From NCBI GenBank assembly GCA_933822405.4, contig CAKOGP040002114.1:44193-108192 (forward strand): a stretch of DNA of 64,000 nucleotides, in the 5' to 3' direction. This stretch comes from Cylindrotheca closterium (taxonomy: Eukaryota > Bacillariophyta > Bacillariophyceae > Bacillariales > Bacillariaceae). A program made the translations under genes and the position numbers. Shown here one piece after another: positions 31,465 to 42,490 of the stretch. Each line of letters starts with the position of its first letter. Within the stretch, counting starts at the first letter, position 1. Under the pieces are notes generated by a model, which was not told the origin of the DNA, searched no databases, and was given only the letters and a program-made list of their open reading frames with translations.

Positions 31465-32273
31465 CTAGAACAGACCGAAGAATTTCTTTGACTTCAAACG
31501 CTCCTCGTCTTTTTCAAGCTCCGAAAGAAGTTGATCTTTCTTGGCTTGAGCAGCCTTGCGGGCATCCTCCATGGCTTGGCGTTGCTTTGTTGTGATCTCT
31601 GCTTTCTTTTTGTATTGGTCAGGGCTTTCCAATACCAATTTGACAGTGTTTCCTGATCGAACACGGATCGCGGCCAGTACACGGGTCAATCCAACACCTT
31701 TATGAAAAATATTGCAATGAACATGATTAGCATTTCAATAGAAGGATAGACACTCTAGAATCACTGAATCCACAAACCTCTCGTTGACCACATTTCATCG
31801 CCAAATGTAGCCGAGCACATTGTGACGATGTCTCCTTCTTTGACCTTTCCCGTTCTCGCTGCGTTACCCTTTGGCGCTACAGTTTCAACGTAAACGTTTC
31901 CACTGGCATCTTGGTTCAAAATAACTCCCAAGGGTTTCATAAGTTCAACGACGGTGTCATCACTGAAGACGAACGGCAGAAGAAAATCACAGCAAGGACA
32001 CAAATCAACAACGGGAATTGCACAACGGAAAAAGGGATACACGAAAAGGGAAGAGTCAGAAAACACGAAGTGGATTATATCTATCTCTCCTGGTATGGTT
32101 TTGCTGGCTTACCTTCCTGCCGATCGTGCCGCACGTGCCCATCGCATCATGTCGGAGTTCTTGTCTGCCGCCATTGATAGGGAAACATCACTGCGAATAG
32201 ACTTTTGTGTAGAGCTAAACGCCGAAACACTAATGCAAAGGTATGATAGGAGGTAAATTGCAAAGACTTTCAT
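31465..32273 (-). CDS. Plastid-targeted PDZ-domain protein, three exons
   Basis: Exons are 32273-32113, 31962-31778 and 31697-31465 (192 aa). Splices gtaagc...cttcag and gtttgt...aaag keep the frame through SAG-SDDTVVEL and STRG-VGLTRV. Exon 1 encodes a signal peptide ending at SVSAF (F19), the diatom plastid motif. It is followed by a Ser-rich transit stretch and MAADKNSDMMRW. The PDZ-like domain (about residues 60-145: VELMKPLGVILNQD, VYVETVAPKGNAARTGKVKEGDIV, LAAIRVRSGNTVKLVLE) is followed by a Lys/Glu-rich C-terminal helix ending in KKFFGLF. There is no protease domain, so it is likely a stromal adaptor or scaffold. Good confidence on domain and targeting; partner unknown. Confidence 0.85.
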
Positions 32274-32420
32274 GTTGCTTCTTGGTTATTATGGTTACTG
32301 TTTTACGGAACCGAGACTCTGACTGACTAATAAACAGAATGTTGTTAGAAACGCTGATCTGTGACACCGTGCATCAGTTTGCATACGTGTTTTTAAAAAA
32401 AAAGACTACTTAATGACGGT

Positions 32421-33656
32421 TTAAATGATGTCGGCCTCTGGTTCTTTCACGATTGCTTCCATTTGCTTCTCACTTTCCTTTATTTCAGCAGATTCAATAC
32501 CATTATCAGCACTAGGGCCAGTGTACCCTGCCGCACTTGGATGCCTCTGCTTGAAAGTCTCTTCAGCTTTCTTTATCAGGTTCATCGACTCACTGGCATT
32601 CCGATCTTTGGAGGCTGCCAAACGGATGTTTTCCATCGCAAGCTTAGTATCACTATGCTCACCCAAGAGGGAATCAAAGATACCATATGCCTTTGCGTAG
32701 AAGCTTAGAGCCGTCTCGTATTCTCCTTTATCCATAAGGATGTTTGCCAATCTGTTGTAAATCTCTGCCACCTTGATGTTAAACTTTCCGAGTAGTCGTT
32801 CATAGATGGTGATGACTGACTTGTATTCAACCAAACTTCCTTCAAAGTCGCCGAGTTCTCCCATTACATCGGCCATTTGAAGGTACAAGTCACAAGTCGT
32901 CGGATGCAAATCTCCAAGGCATTGTTCTTCCAATGCAAGAGCTCTTCGATAGCTGAGCATTGCTTGCTCAAAGTTCTTGCTGTCATAATGCATATCACCC
33001 TCCAGTTCATACTGCACGGATTGCACTACAACTACCTTGTATTGGTCGATATCCTCACTACTCATCACACCCTTTGCATGAAGCACCACTCCCATGTTGT
33101 CAATCACTTCTAGAGTATCCATGTGGTCTTTTCCAAATATGACACGACGAGTGCGAAAAGTCCTTCGGAGATCACTAAGAGCCTCATCAAAATCTCCACG
33201 ATCGCTAAGCGCACAGCCCATAACGTAATACGTCCGCGCTGTCTCGAGATGCTTGGATCCCAATAGCTTTTCCCGAATGACAAGTGATTTTCGATGCTCT
33301 GTGATGGACCTATCATAGTCACCGCCTCGTTGCCAATCAACTCCTTGACTGTGATGGGTTCGTGCGATGTTAAGCTGGCAGTTGAAGATTTCAGTTTCGT
33401 AGTCTTCGGCATTTTCCTGACTCTCAAAAGTTGAGGCTGCTTTTGACAACAGTTCTAGCGCCCCAGCATAATCCTTAATGGCCCTCAGCGCCAATCCCAA
33501 GGAATACTGAGTCTTGGCAATCACCGGAGAGGTTTCAGGCAGAACAGATTGTTGGATCTGAAGGGCCTTGCTGAACTCATCAATGGCATCATCATAAAAT
33601 GCCTTGTGACGCAAGTTATCGCCAATGATGAAATGTTGTCTTGCTGTCTCTTCCAT
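32421..33656 (-). CDS. Tetratricopeptide-repeat (kinesin-light-chain-like TPR) protein
   Basis: The 411-aa protein is almost entirely TPR units. Visible repeats include the N-terminal FYDDAIDEFSKALQIQ, then DRSITEHRKSLVIREKLLG, FDEALSDLRRTFRTRRVIFG, FEQAMLSYRRALALEEQCLG, FEGSLVEYKSVITIYERLLG and YETALSFYAKAYGIFDSLLG. The spacing of about 42 residues and the L/G ending match the TPR_12/KLC-type group. There is no catalytic domain, signal peptide or membrane segment. It ends in an acidic Glu-rich tail. A scaffold role is inferred; the partner is not predictable. Single exon; start ATG at 33656. Confidence 0.82.
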   Translation of the reverse strand: MEETARQHFIIGDNLRHKAFYDDAIDEFSKALQIQQSVLPETSPVIAKTQYSLGLALRAIKDYAGALELLSKAASTFESQENAEDYETEIFNCQLNIARTHHSQGVDWQRGGDYDRSITEHRKSLVIREKLLGSKHLETARTYYVMGCALSDRGDFDEALSDLRRTFRTRRVIFGKDHMDTLEVIDNMGVVLHAKGVMSSEDIDQYKVVVVQSVQYELEGDMHYDSKNFEQAMLSYRRALALEEQCLGDLHPTTCDLYLQMADVMGELGDFEGSLVEYKSVITIYERLLGKFNIKVAEIYNRLANILMDKGEYETALSFYAKAYGIFDSLLGEHSDTKLAMENIRLAASKDRNASESMNLIKKAEETFKQRHPSAAGYTGPSADNGIESAEIKESEKQMEAIVKEPEADII

Positions 33657-33916
33657 CTTGCTAAATCAAATTTCTCCCTTTCCGAGTGAGACGATCAAAG
33701 AGGTGGATTACAGGCTGACTTTGACTGACTAGGGCAACTTTAACTGAGCCCGCCAAAATGCTGAGGATGGATTCAGACCTTCTCAGTAAAAATGTACAGT
33801 AGTTTGCAATGCTGAAATTCAGGTTCAAACGTCAAACGGTCATCATCGCAAACTGGATTCTCAGTCATTCGGCCGCGCGCGCGTTTAGGGAAGTACTATT
33901 TTAGCTCTACCTTAGA

Positions 33917-35481
33917 CTAAGCCTTTGGTTCCACCAAGTTTTCAAGCCCTTTTGTCACCTTTGCACTTACAATGACATCGCCTTCCTTAATATCGGATAG
34001 AAAGTCAGATCCTTCGACCACATATCCAAAGCTGCAGAAAGAAAAAATAACACATGGTGAGGCTTCGTGCTCATCGCTTGAATTTATAAATACGTGTCCG
34101 GAAATTATTTGTGATTCGTACCATGGATAACGTCCGTCGAGCACATTCTTTCCAGCTGGGGTCAAATCGGAGTCAAACAGCAACCAGAAGAATTGGGAGC
34201 TTCCAGAGTTGACATCATATTCTTCTCTCGCCCAACCCATTGCACCATATGCAGAGAAAGGAAGAATGGTAGCTTCACCTCCACGGCCTTCATCCTCAAT
34301 GGTCGACTCATAGAATGGGCCTTTATCTCCCCGCACAAAAATCTCAGTAGGGATCAGTCTCTCTCCATTTGGACCAGCACCAATAGCTTTGCCAGGAGTA
34401 CCAACATAGCCGACGGCCTTACCATCTGGATCACCTGTCTGCACAACGAATCCATCCGATCTTTGAATGGCCATATTGGTGTAAAATCCCTTGTTTACCA
34501 AATCTACAAAGTTGCCTCCTGTGATTGGAGCTGTAAAGTAAATAAGGCAATGAGTAACCAATGGATATAACATTGTTTCGATTCGTTTCTTTTTAAAGTG
34601 TACTCACCTGTATAACCATCAATCACCATTGTCATTTTAGCTTCTGGGAAATTCACGCCATTGACATCAAATTGTGCACCGGCTTCGGCTTTTTTAACAA
34701 CCATCTCAACGGTTGCCCGCTTCGTCAGCCGAGGCAAGTCTGAATAGTCAGAGGGAACAGGAGTCTCGTAGTTTTCAGGGATCATTTGTTCCTCCAAATC
34801 CGTCAAAAACGTGGTTGCCTTTTGTTGTGCGTCATATGCTTTGTCTAGTGCTGTTCGCTCTTGTTCACTGCCTGTGAATGCATCTTGACTTTGCTTCATT
34901 GATGCTTGAAGAGGATCAAGCAAAGAGTCAATTTCAGTAATGAGAGAAGCGCACACGGAAGGAGAACGACACGATGCTTTCATTTTCTCAGCTGTCTTTC
35001 CCGTCAAATAAGATTTCGACTTCTTCACACCATCCAAAGCAGCAGATTTTCTCTTCGATCCAATATCGTACTTGATTGTTTCCAAAGTCTCTTGAAGTCC
35101 ACGGACCTGCAGGCGGTTTTTCGTGAGAAAGTTTGATAACAAAAAGGTGCAGGAACTCCATGCAAGACGTACCTCCTTATTCTTGATCGGCAAACCCAAT
35201 CTGAGAAGCGAGTCTGCATCCTTATTCACTCGGCTTCCAGTTCCCGACGCCTTTTCGACGGCGTTAGCGATATATGAAGATCCATGCAACTCGTGCGTCA
35301 GAGGCATGGGTGCAGCCCACAAAAAAGCTGTCATGGCAGCAGTCGCTAAGGCTTTCGCAACAACATTGACATCTCCTGAATCTTGAAGTTTCGCTTGTTG
35401 ATTTCTCGGGGTTGAATGCTGGCTGAAAGCAGATACCGATGCAAAAGTGAGGATTCCTACAAATGAAGTTAGCCGAGTCAT
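33917..35481 (-). CDS. Thylakoid-lumen cyclophilin of the CYP38/TLP40 type, four exons
   Basis: Exons are 35481-35173, 35106-34608, 34531-34123 and 34031-33917 (443 aa). Splices restore KNKE-VRGLQETLE, DGYT-APITGGNFVDLV and DGRYP-CFGYVVEG, all conserved positions of Arabidopsis CYP38. A signal peptide ends at SVSAF (F19). A second hydrophobic segment (ATAAMTAFLWAAPMPL) looks like a thylakoid-transfer domain, so the protein is probably lumenal. An N-terminal helical region (TLP40 type) precedes the cyclophilin domain. Active-site residues of classical cyclophilins are only partly kept (SGSSQFFWLLFDSDLTP), as in CYP38, which lacks strong isomerase activity and acts in photosystem II assembly and D1 maturation. 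The first intron is 66 bp, divisible by three and without a stop. Confidence 0.93.
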
Positions 35482-35626
35482 GTTGTAATTTCGACAAAGA
35501 GTGTAGAGATGATTGGAGGTTCTGATGTCGGATATTTTGCAATCAACACCACTGACGTAAAGAATGTGTCAGACGGAACTGAATGAGTACCGTGCATAGT
35601 CTGGTGACCCTTCCGTCTAATGATCA

Positions 35627-38175
35627 CTAGGCTGTTATTAATAATTCAAAGGTAGTATTCCAGCTATCCATTGTCTCCTCAACTGTAATCATTCGAATTC
35701 CGTTGATTATACTCCCAAATACTTTCATAGTTGCACAGTCATCCTTGTCCTCTTCACTGTCAGTAGACTTGACAGACACATCATCTTCCATTTTTTCGTT
35801 TGCAACGTATTCAATAATGTCCTCATAGTTTTCGAAGTTTGAAAGACCGAAAAGAGCGGCGACTCGCCCCCTTGCTAAACGCTTTAATACCAATTCCGGA
35901 AGATCTTTTGGATCGCAGTCGCAAAAGCAGAATACTCGATGCTTTGCCATTCGAGATTGCTCCATTTGCTCCTGCAACCAAAGCATCTGCGCCCCATCTC
36001 TATCTTGCAGACCAGACGAATGCAGAACAATGCCTTGGAATCCGTTCAACCAAAAGGTGTAAAAAGAAGACCCATCGTTCCAAATAACTGGAATAGAATC
36101 ACGAATCCGAGTCAAGAACTTCCAGATCTTTGGACTGGAGTCAAGTTGCCCACACACAATTACCGCTTTCGGCCGTGTTTTGTTGATGTGACTGATGGAA
36201 GTCTTCCAACCTTTGATCAGTTTCTTTTCTTCGTCCTCCGACCAGTCTGTAGACGCGGACAGGAGCAAAGGGCTGGAAAGGAAAGCAAGAGGTGTTGGCA
36301 AAGGATCATCCTTTTTGGCATAAGGATCTGCACTTCCTCGAGCACTTTGAGGCTTGTACTCATCATCAATCATCTGCGTCAATCCAACAAAGTCTCTAGA
36401 TTCAGGTCGAACTTTTGATTTCACGAAATCAATATCTTTCTCGAAAAATCGGCGGAAAACTCGAGTCTCGTCACCTTGAGAAAAGACCCTTGACTTGTCA
36501 AGAATATGTAGCACCTTGCCCTTGTGAAATGCGGGTAGACGTGTCAAATCATGTGCCGATCCGTCTCCAGGTGGGTGCTTTTCACAGAGATCCAGGTCAA
36601 CAGCATCCTTCTTTGCCAAATCGGTACAAGCTAGGATACACAGATCCTGCAATGAAGGGATGACGTGAGTTTTGTCGTTTTCATCCACTCCTTTGAAGTA
36701 TTCATGTTGTCTCAAAACGCCATATCCTTTGTTCTCCACAAGTTTGCCGTTTTCAACGTTGAACGAATCAGCTCCTAGCCTCTTTGCCGGATCGACGTTC
36801 ATGAGCTTCTGAATGAGGTCCCAAGTTGGATCATCTGGGATTCCAAAACGACTTCGTGCGAGAAGTCCTCGTTTGATCTTCAGGAATGCTAGGTAGGGGC
36901 TTGGACTCCAAAAAGGAGTAGATCCTGTTTGCAAAATGTAAAGTATGGCTCCAAGCGCCCACAAGTCTGCGCAATGAGTGGCACCATCTGCTTTCCCTTC
37001 CTTTGGCATTCCTGAGAATCCAGTCACCGCTTCAGGACTCATAAAGTCGGGAGTCCCAACGAATTCTGGTCCATTCAAGTCGGTTTGTATCAGATCCTTT
37101 GACGTCCCAAAATCGATGACGACAACATGGTTTTTCCCATCCAAGAGCACATTTTCGGGCTTTAAATCACGATGAACAATACCATGCTTGTGTATATGCT
37201 CACAAGCATCAACCAGCTGAAGCATCCATCGCTTGGCCTGTGAAGAATGGCATCCCACCATGCATCCATTGTGCCGCAGCCGAGACCACAGGTCTTTGTT
37301 CGTGTTTTGTAAATCCATCAAGTAATACACATTGTTGTAATCTTGAAACGAGTGATACATTGTAACTACGGAGGGATGAGGCGGCAGCCTTTCCATCAAA
37401 ACCCTGGCTTCCATCGAAATTTCATTGTAGACATTTGGATGTTGTCGTTTCGCAAGATCGGCTGCTTTTTTCTTTTCGAGAACCTTCAATGCAAACGTTT
37501 CCCCAGTTATCTTGTGTCGAGCAACTAAGATTTCACTAAAGTTTCCGACTCTGCGGAATTTTGCAGTGAGATTAAGCGTTAGTATTCAAATGTTGCAAGA
37601 GTATTGATTGAACTTCAGATGACATAATAACAATAGACATAATAAAATAAGTGTACAGCAGTATGTCGTGACAATGACACTACTCACCCTAAGGTTTCCT
37701 TCTTCTCGAACTCTCTGATAGACACAGGTCTGTTGACACTTTTGATGGATTTTTCCTCAGCTGTATTATCTGGTTGTGCGCGTTCCTTTTCTACCTGCTT
37801 CAGTAAATCGCGAAGGGCTTGTTCTTCTTGTGTCTGCAAACCTTCAATCGTAAGAGCGCTTTTGAGAACCTTTTCGGTCCCGTCGAATTCCTTTAATGCG
37901 AGAAGTGTTTTTGCCAGACGGTATGATGCCTTTACATTGGATTCTTTACTCAGTTTCCACGCTAAAGTAGCATCTTCTTTTGCTTTTTCGTACTCCTCCA
38001 GCTGAAAGAAACACGCAGACCTATTACAGCAGTTTAGAATCAGTGCTTGGTTGTCGTTTGTTTGAGTCGATTTTTCGATCGCAGAAGTATAAAAGAAGAC
38101 AGCATTGTCCAAGTTGCCTTGTTGAAACTCATGGTTTCCCTTCTGACGCAAGTCGTCTGCCGAATCTTGATTCAT
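35627..38175 (-). CDS. TPR + PDK1/AGC-like protein kinase + degenerate CPPED1-type metallophosphoesterase fusion, two exons
   Basis: Exons are 38175-37688 and 37550-35627 (803 aa). The intron (gtgagt...ccgcag, 137 bp) joins KKETLG to VGNFSEILVA exactly in the glycine loop. Residues 1-120 are TPR repeats (RQKGNHEFQQGNLDNAVFFY). Residues about 155-450 form a Ser/Thr kinase: VGNFSEI, Lys185 in FALKVLE, HRDLKPEN (289-296), DFGTSK (309-314), FVGTPDFMSPE and DLWALG. It looks active and closest to PDK1/AGC kinases. Residues about 590-790 align in order with CPPED1-type calcineurin-like phosphatases (STDWSEDEE, PKAVIVCGQLD, FYTFWLNGFQGIVLHSS, MLWLQEQME). The metal ligands are lost there: GDL is GQL, GNHD is absent, the HxP position reads DCDP, GHxH reads GLSN. 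The third domain is therefore probably a pseudophosphatase or scaffold. Confidence 0.88.
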
Positions 38176-38657
38176 AGCTTTGGAGTCAATCAGTCAATCA
38201 GTCAGGCAGTCAATCAGACAGTCAGGCAGTCAGTCAATTTCCTAGAATTGCCGAAAAGAAAAGACTGCAGAAGCACTACAGCCTGTATATTTGTCGTGTT
38301 GCAGTCGACTGAATGAATGAATGAATGAATGAATGAACAATGTGAGCGAGTGCAAAATACAGTTAGCACAAAATGATGTGTGTGAGGAACCGGGCAAAGT
38401 CTGTCTGTCACACGTTGAATATGAATCCAGTACTTTCGAACTTTTGATTTTTGAAAGAGCACCGCGCAAAATTAAGAAATCAAATCAAATCAAATCAAAC
38501 GAATTACAAAACATCATCGAAATACTACAGGCAGTACAGTACCAGTACACGTGTACCAGTAGTCGATTTCAAGTAGGCAGACATCAGATCTTGGAACCTC
38601 AAAAACAAAGCCTTTCGGAACCTTAACCTTCACAATAGAGTCATTTTATGCCCGAGA
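38176..38657. promoter_or_regulatory. Divergent promoter region with minisatellites
   Basis: This 482-bp region lies between outward-facing genes. It carries an imperfect (cagtcaat/caggcagt) array at 38187-38240 and a (gaat)n run at 38312-38337. An (aaatc)n run sits at 38478-38500, and an agtaccagtacacgtgtaccagt palindromic cluster at 38538-38560. Confidence 0.5.
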
Positions 38658-39989
38658 ATGGGCTCAATCAACCTGTCGACCTTGATGTTGACTGTCTGTC
38701 TGTGTAACTTGCTAAGAATAGAAGGTTCAAAGATTCCAAAACAAATACAAATACCGGTACGAGTACGAGTACAGCGTATCTCAATATGCGTCTCAAGAAA
38801 AACGACGCGACGCAAGTTTCGATCTCTCATGATTCGAGGAGGATCAGATTCTCAGCAGGGAATGGGAAATGCCGATGTCGAAAACGTAAGCGAAAGCGAA
38901 AGCGATGAAATCAGTGACAGCAAAATCAATAAAAATGTAGAGCTTGCGACAAAACTGAGACTACAGGGAAAAGAATGTCATGACGAAGGGGAGTTTAAGA
39001 AAGCTGGCGAGCTTTTCCAGCAAGCGGCTGATGCATTAGAACAAATCGACCAAAAGGAACACATTGATGAATATGCTACCTGTAGATTACATCAAGCTCT
39101 ATGTCAACTGAAGGAGAAAAGATTCGATTTGTGTGTGGAAGCTTGTGCATCGATTTTGCAAGACGATTCTTCAAATGCATCGAATAGCGAAATTCTTCAA
39201 GCCGTCTCACCTTATATCAGGGCAAGGGCCTATCATCGAAGGGCGAAAGCAAAACTAGCGTTGGAAGATCGTAGTGGTGCGATGCAAGATGCTCGGTCCG
39301 CTGCGTTTCTTGGGGACAGCAGAGGAGTTGCACTGTATGGCCAGCTAATGCGAGAACCCACGATTCAAAGTGACGGCCAATCTATTGTTCAAGCATCTAA
39401 TGGGCATAACCCTAACTCTTCAGCAAACAGGGCAATGTTTGAATCTCTTTTACAAAGCAATAAACTGTCACCCTCATCTCCTTCCCCAGTGTCAGACTTT
39501 TCACCAGCTTCCCTTCTCATGGGAAGCGGAGGCAACAACCTCGCACAAGCCTTGGGATCAGATAGTGGCAGCAGCCTCGCTCAGTCTGTCATCAAATCTT
39601 TGTCCAAACGTCTAGACGACGAAAACACGCATTCGACAATTTGCAATTACTTGAAGAAAACTAACAAGAGTCAGCTTCGGCAGCTTCTTGCAATGGGCGG
39701 AATGTCAGAAGTCATACAAGACTCCCAAATGGATCGAATTGTTTCAATATGCCATGGTGTTACACCAAAGGCGATCAAGAGAGTAGTAAAAGCAACCAAG
39801 GGCGCTGTCTATAGCATTAAGCTTCTCCGCCGCACAATGCAGGTCATCAACAAATACAAGACAGTGTTTGTTGGGCTAATTATCTTACAGTGGACAAAGA
39901 GTGCATTGTTCAGACCAACACCAATCGATAAAGCTGCAACAAAGGTCACCAAGAAGGTTATTGATGCCGCTGTGAATGCAGCAAAATAA
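38658..39989 (+). CDS. TPR protein with N-terminal signal and C-terminal hydrophobic anchor
   Basis: The 443-aa protein starts at the ATG in gagaatgggc. The N-terminus (NLSTLMLTVCLCNLL) is a likely signal peptide or anchor. A basic region and an acidic Ser/Glu repeat follow. TPR units lie at about 90-240 (LRLQGKECHDEGEFKKAGELF; LHQALCQLKEKRFDLCVEAC; YHRRAKAKLALEDRSGAMQD). A Ser-rich linker leads to a C-terminal helical region (LKKTNKSQLRQLLAMGGMSE) and a hydrophobic stretch (TVFVGLIILQW). The TPR-linker-anchor order recalls OEP61/TPR7-type chaperone receptors of ER or plastid membranes; this is an inference from architecture, not a firm match. Confidence 0.7.
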   Translation: MGSINLSTLMLTVCLCNLLRIEGSKIPKQIQIPVRVRVQRISICVSRKTTRRKFRSLMIRGGSDSQQGMGNADVENVSESESDEISDSKINKNVELATKLRLQGKECHDEGEFKKAGELFQQAADALEQIDQKEHIDEYATCRLHQALCQLKEKRFDLCVEACASILQDDSSNASNSEILQAVSPYIRARAYHRRAKAKLALEDRSGAMQDARSAAFLGDSRGVALYGQLMREPTIQSDGQSIVQASNGHNPNSSANRAMFESLLQSNKLSPSSPSPVSDFSPASLLMGSGGNNLAQALGSDSGSSLAQSVIKSLSKRLDDENTHSTICNYLKKTNKSQLRQLLAMGGMSEVIQDSQMDRIVSICHGVTPKAIKRVVKATKGAVYSIKLLRRTMQVINKYKTVFVGLIILQWTKSALFRPTPIDKAATKVTKKVIDAAVNAAK

Positions 39990-40635
39990 AATAATAGTAA
40001 TGACGAACTTCGAACAACAGTTTGCTTTTGTGCTGCGCAAGTCATTTACAAGAGCAGAGGAGTTGGGTACTTCAACTGTAGCAAATACGAAATTGCCTAA
40101 GATCTGAAACGGAGCACTACTGCAAAAACTATATTAAAGTTCAAGGTCAACAGAAGCAAAATTTACGCCGATAGTATATTTCGCGTACAACTTTCCTCTA
40201 CAAGTCGTCCGTCAAGACAAGATGGTGTAAGAGAAAAACAGGAAGTGGATCAATGAATAGTAGCTCGATCGATGATGGCCAGCGCATAGATAGCGCTTTA
40301 GAAATCTTGCAATTTCAATATGCAAAACGGTATTCAAAGATGAAATGCCTTCTTAACTTCGTTCGCTCTTCGAGCAGGTTGAGATTATCTTTAGGAAGAC
40401 ATTAATACTTTATACATGATCCATGTAAAATTAAACTAAACCTGTGTATTCGCATTAGGCAAATGGATTATTCAATGTAGGTAAGACGATGACTAATCCA
40501 ATTCCTGTTTTTCGATCAGGTTGACAGCACCCTTGGCAAAAAGAAAAACTTGACCACAATTTCCTAAAACGCATCTTTCGTAAATATGGAGCAACGCAGC
40601 AATAATTGTGAAATCTTGAATTGGACTTCTTAACG

Positions 40636-41190
40636 GTACGTCCGCAACTCGTCAGACCCTATTATGGCGGAAGACCCAGGTTCTAAAATCACCCACAGAC
40701 CTAAAATGAAAATTTTCTCCATACAAAAGTTTTAGCTTAGGTCCTTACCTTACATCCTATTGGGTGGGGTCATCATGATTATGCTCTAGACATTCAGTGC
40801 AGTCGAGAAGGTAACTGATGCTTTGGACAGCAATTCAGATCATTGGTTATTTTGATGCCTTATGAGTACAATTTGACCTGAAATCACTCATGGGCAATCT
40901 GAGTTCCGATTAGTAGTTGGATTGTAGCATTTTTTGATGAAATTCAGGCACATCTTGAAAGTTGTACATTTTCAATTTCAGCCCACTACAGTCCTAGTGG
41001 CAAATTTTAGAGCTACAGTGACTTCCCTGAGCATAATGATGACAGCCCCACCCAATAGGATGCAAGATATGGACCTAAGCCAAGACTTTTGTATGGAGAA
41101 AATCTTTATTTTAGGTCTGTGGGTGACTTTAGAAGATGGGTCTATCGCCAAAATAGTATGAAATGCGCTTCTTGAGCGGCGGACGGACTG
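40636..41190. repeat. Imperfect inverted repeat, arms of about 155 bp
   Basis: Arm 1 (about 40636-40790) matches the reverse complement of arm 2 (about 41031-41190) at roughly four of five bases. Shared words include cacccacagacctaaaat, attttctccatacaaaag and catcctattgggtgggg. The spacer is about 240 bp. It resembles a foldback or MITE-like element. Confidence 0.8.
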
Positions 41191-41765
41191 TTAAGACATG
41201 GAGAAGTGAACTTTGTCTGCAGGAAGTTGCGGCAGATCGGAAATCGTAACGGCAGCTGAGGTGAATGTTCCATCACAAGAAGTCCTCCAAAGGGGACAGC
41301 CATATTTGTATTTTCGTTCTTTGAGAGGGAAGGAAACTTGGAGTAAAGTGATGGAAGGAATGCAGCACACTCTCTTACTGAAAATCTACAAGCGATGGAA
41401 GATCGTATCATTCTTGCTGCTTCTCGAGATGAACCTTAACTTGTGCTTGAAAAAGGCAAAACATTCAGCTTATGTCGATAAGACTTGATGCATAATTGAA
41501 ATTGGTTCTCCTTGACTTTGACCAAATCATGCGGAAAATTCGTTACCATCGAAAGTTGGATGCAGTGATTGATTTCGTCTCAAGGTCAAGTTCTTTGACT
41601 CGATAATGTTTATTCGATGGCTTTTGCCGACACCTCCCTATTGTGGCATTTGCGAATTTTCGTTTCGTTTTTCATGTTTCATTTCTTATTTTGATGGATT
41701 GCAATACATTTTCTCCATATTAGACAAATGCTCTTGAGGTTGCCGACTCCACTGCTTGTCTAACA

Positions 41766-42435
41766 CGTATCATAATCGGTGGCTAGATATTGGCCTCGGT
41801 ATGGTAGTCGTCTTCAAGATTCTTCAACGACTACCGGAATCCGAAATTCTTCTTCCCAATGACTCTCGCAATTTTTCTATCCGGTCGGTTGGGTGGAGTC
41901 CGGGATGAGAATTTTCGTAATTGATTAAGCAAAAGTACACAAAAATGTTGAGTCACATTGGTTCTACCTCTATGATTCATTCACCAGTGATAACAAGGAT
42001 ATTGTGATGTAGACCGGTATTGTGATTCAGGGGCTGCAGTAAAAAAGGCGATGAGAGCCAATTTTAGACAAGGTGTCCAGGGACACCCTATATTAGTAAG
42101 CTATGGACATCCCATTTTAGAAAGCTAGTCTCCCCATACCTGGCAAATAGTCTAGGCTGGTTCTTATCGCATTGTTGCCTTGTTGACTGCAGCCTTTGAA
42201 TCACAATACATAATTGGCCGGTCTTCAACACTATATCATTGTTATCACTGGTGTATGAATCATAGAGGTATAAGTGTGAATCAACATTTTTGTACTCCTG
42301 GACTCTACCCAACCGACCGTATAGAAAGATTGCGAGAGTGATTTAGAAGAAGAATCTCGGATTCCGGTAGTCGTTGAAGAATCTTGAAGACGACTATCGT
42401 ACCGAGGCCAATACCTAGCTACCGATTATGATACG
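41766..42435. repeat. Long inverted repeat, arms of about 270-290 bp
   Basis: Arm 1 (about 41766-42058) and the reverse complement of arm 2 (about 42160-42435) share long words. Examples are cgtatcataatcggt, tagtcgtcttcaagattc, acgactaccggaatccga and tacctctatgattcat, with small indels. The loop is about 100 bp. Transcription would give a hairpin of more than 250 bp. Confidence 0.88.
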
Positions 42436-42490
42436 ATTTAACGACACACGGCCAACTGCTACCATCTTTCGGTAAAAGCTCTATATTATA

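Larger units (their letters stand above)
39990..42490. other. 2.5-kb gene-free region with two long inverted repeats
   Basis: No gene is supported. Short open frames here do not resemble proteins. The main structure is two imperfect inverted repeats (listed separately), probably derived from foldback elements. Confidence 0.6.

Noticed and set aside
39990..40635. Search for tRNA or small structured RNA genes in the gap
   Set aside because: No A/B-box pair, cloverleaf or Sm-site pattern could be found by eye.
40934..41488. Open frames of 75-91 codons in the inverted-repeat region
   Set aside because: They overlap the repeat arms and show no protein-like composition.
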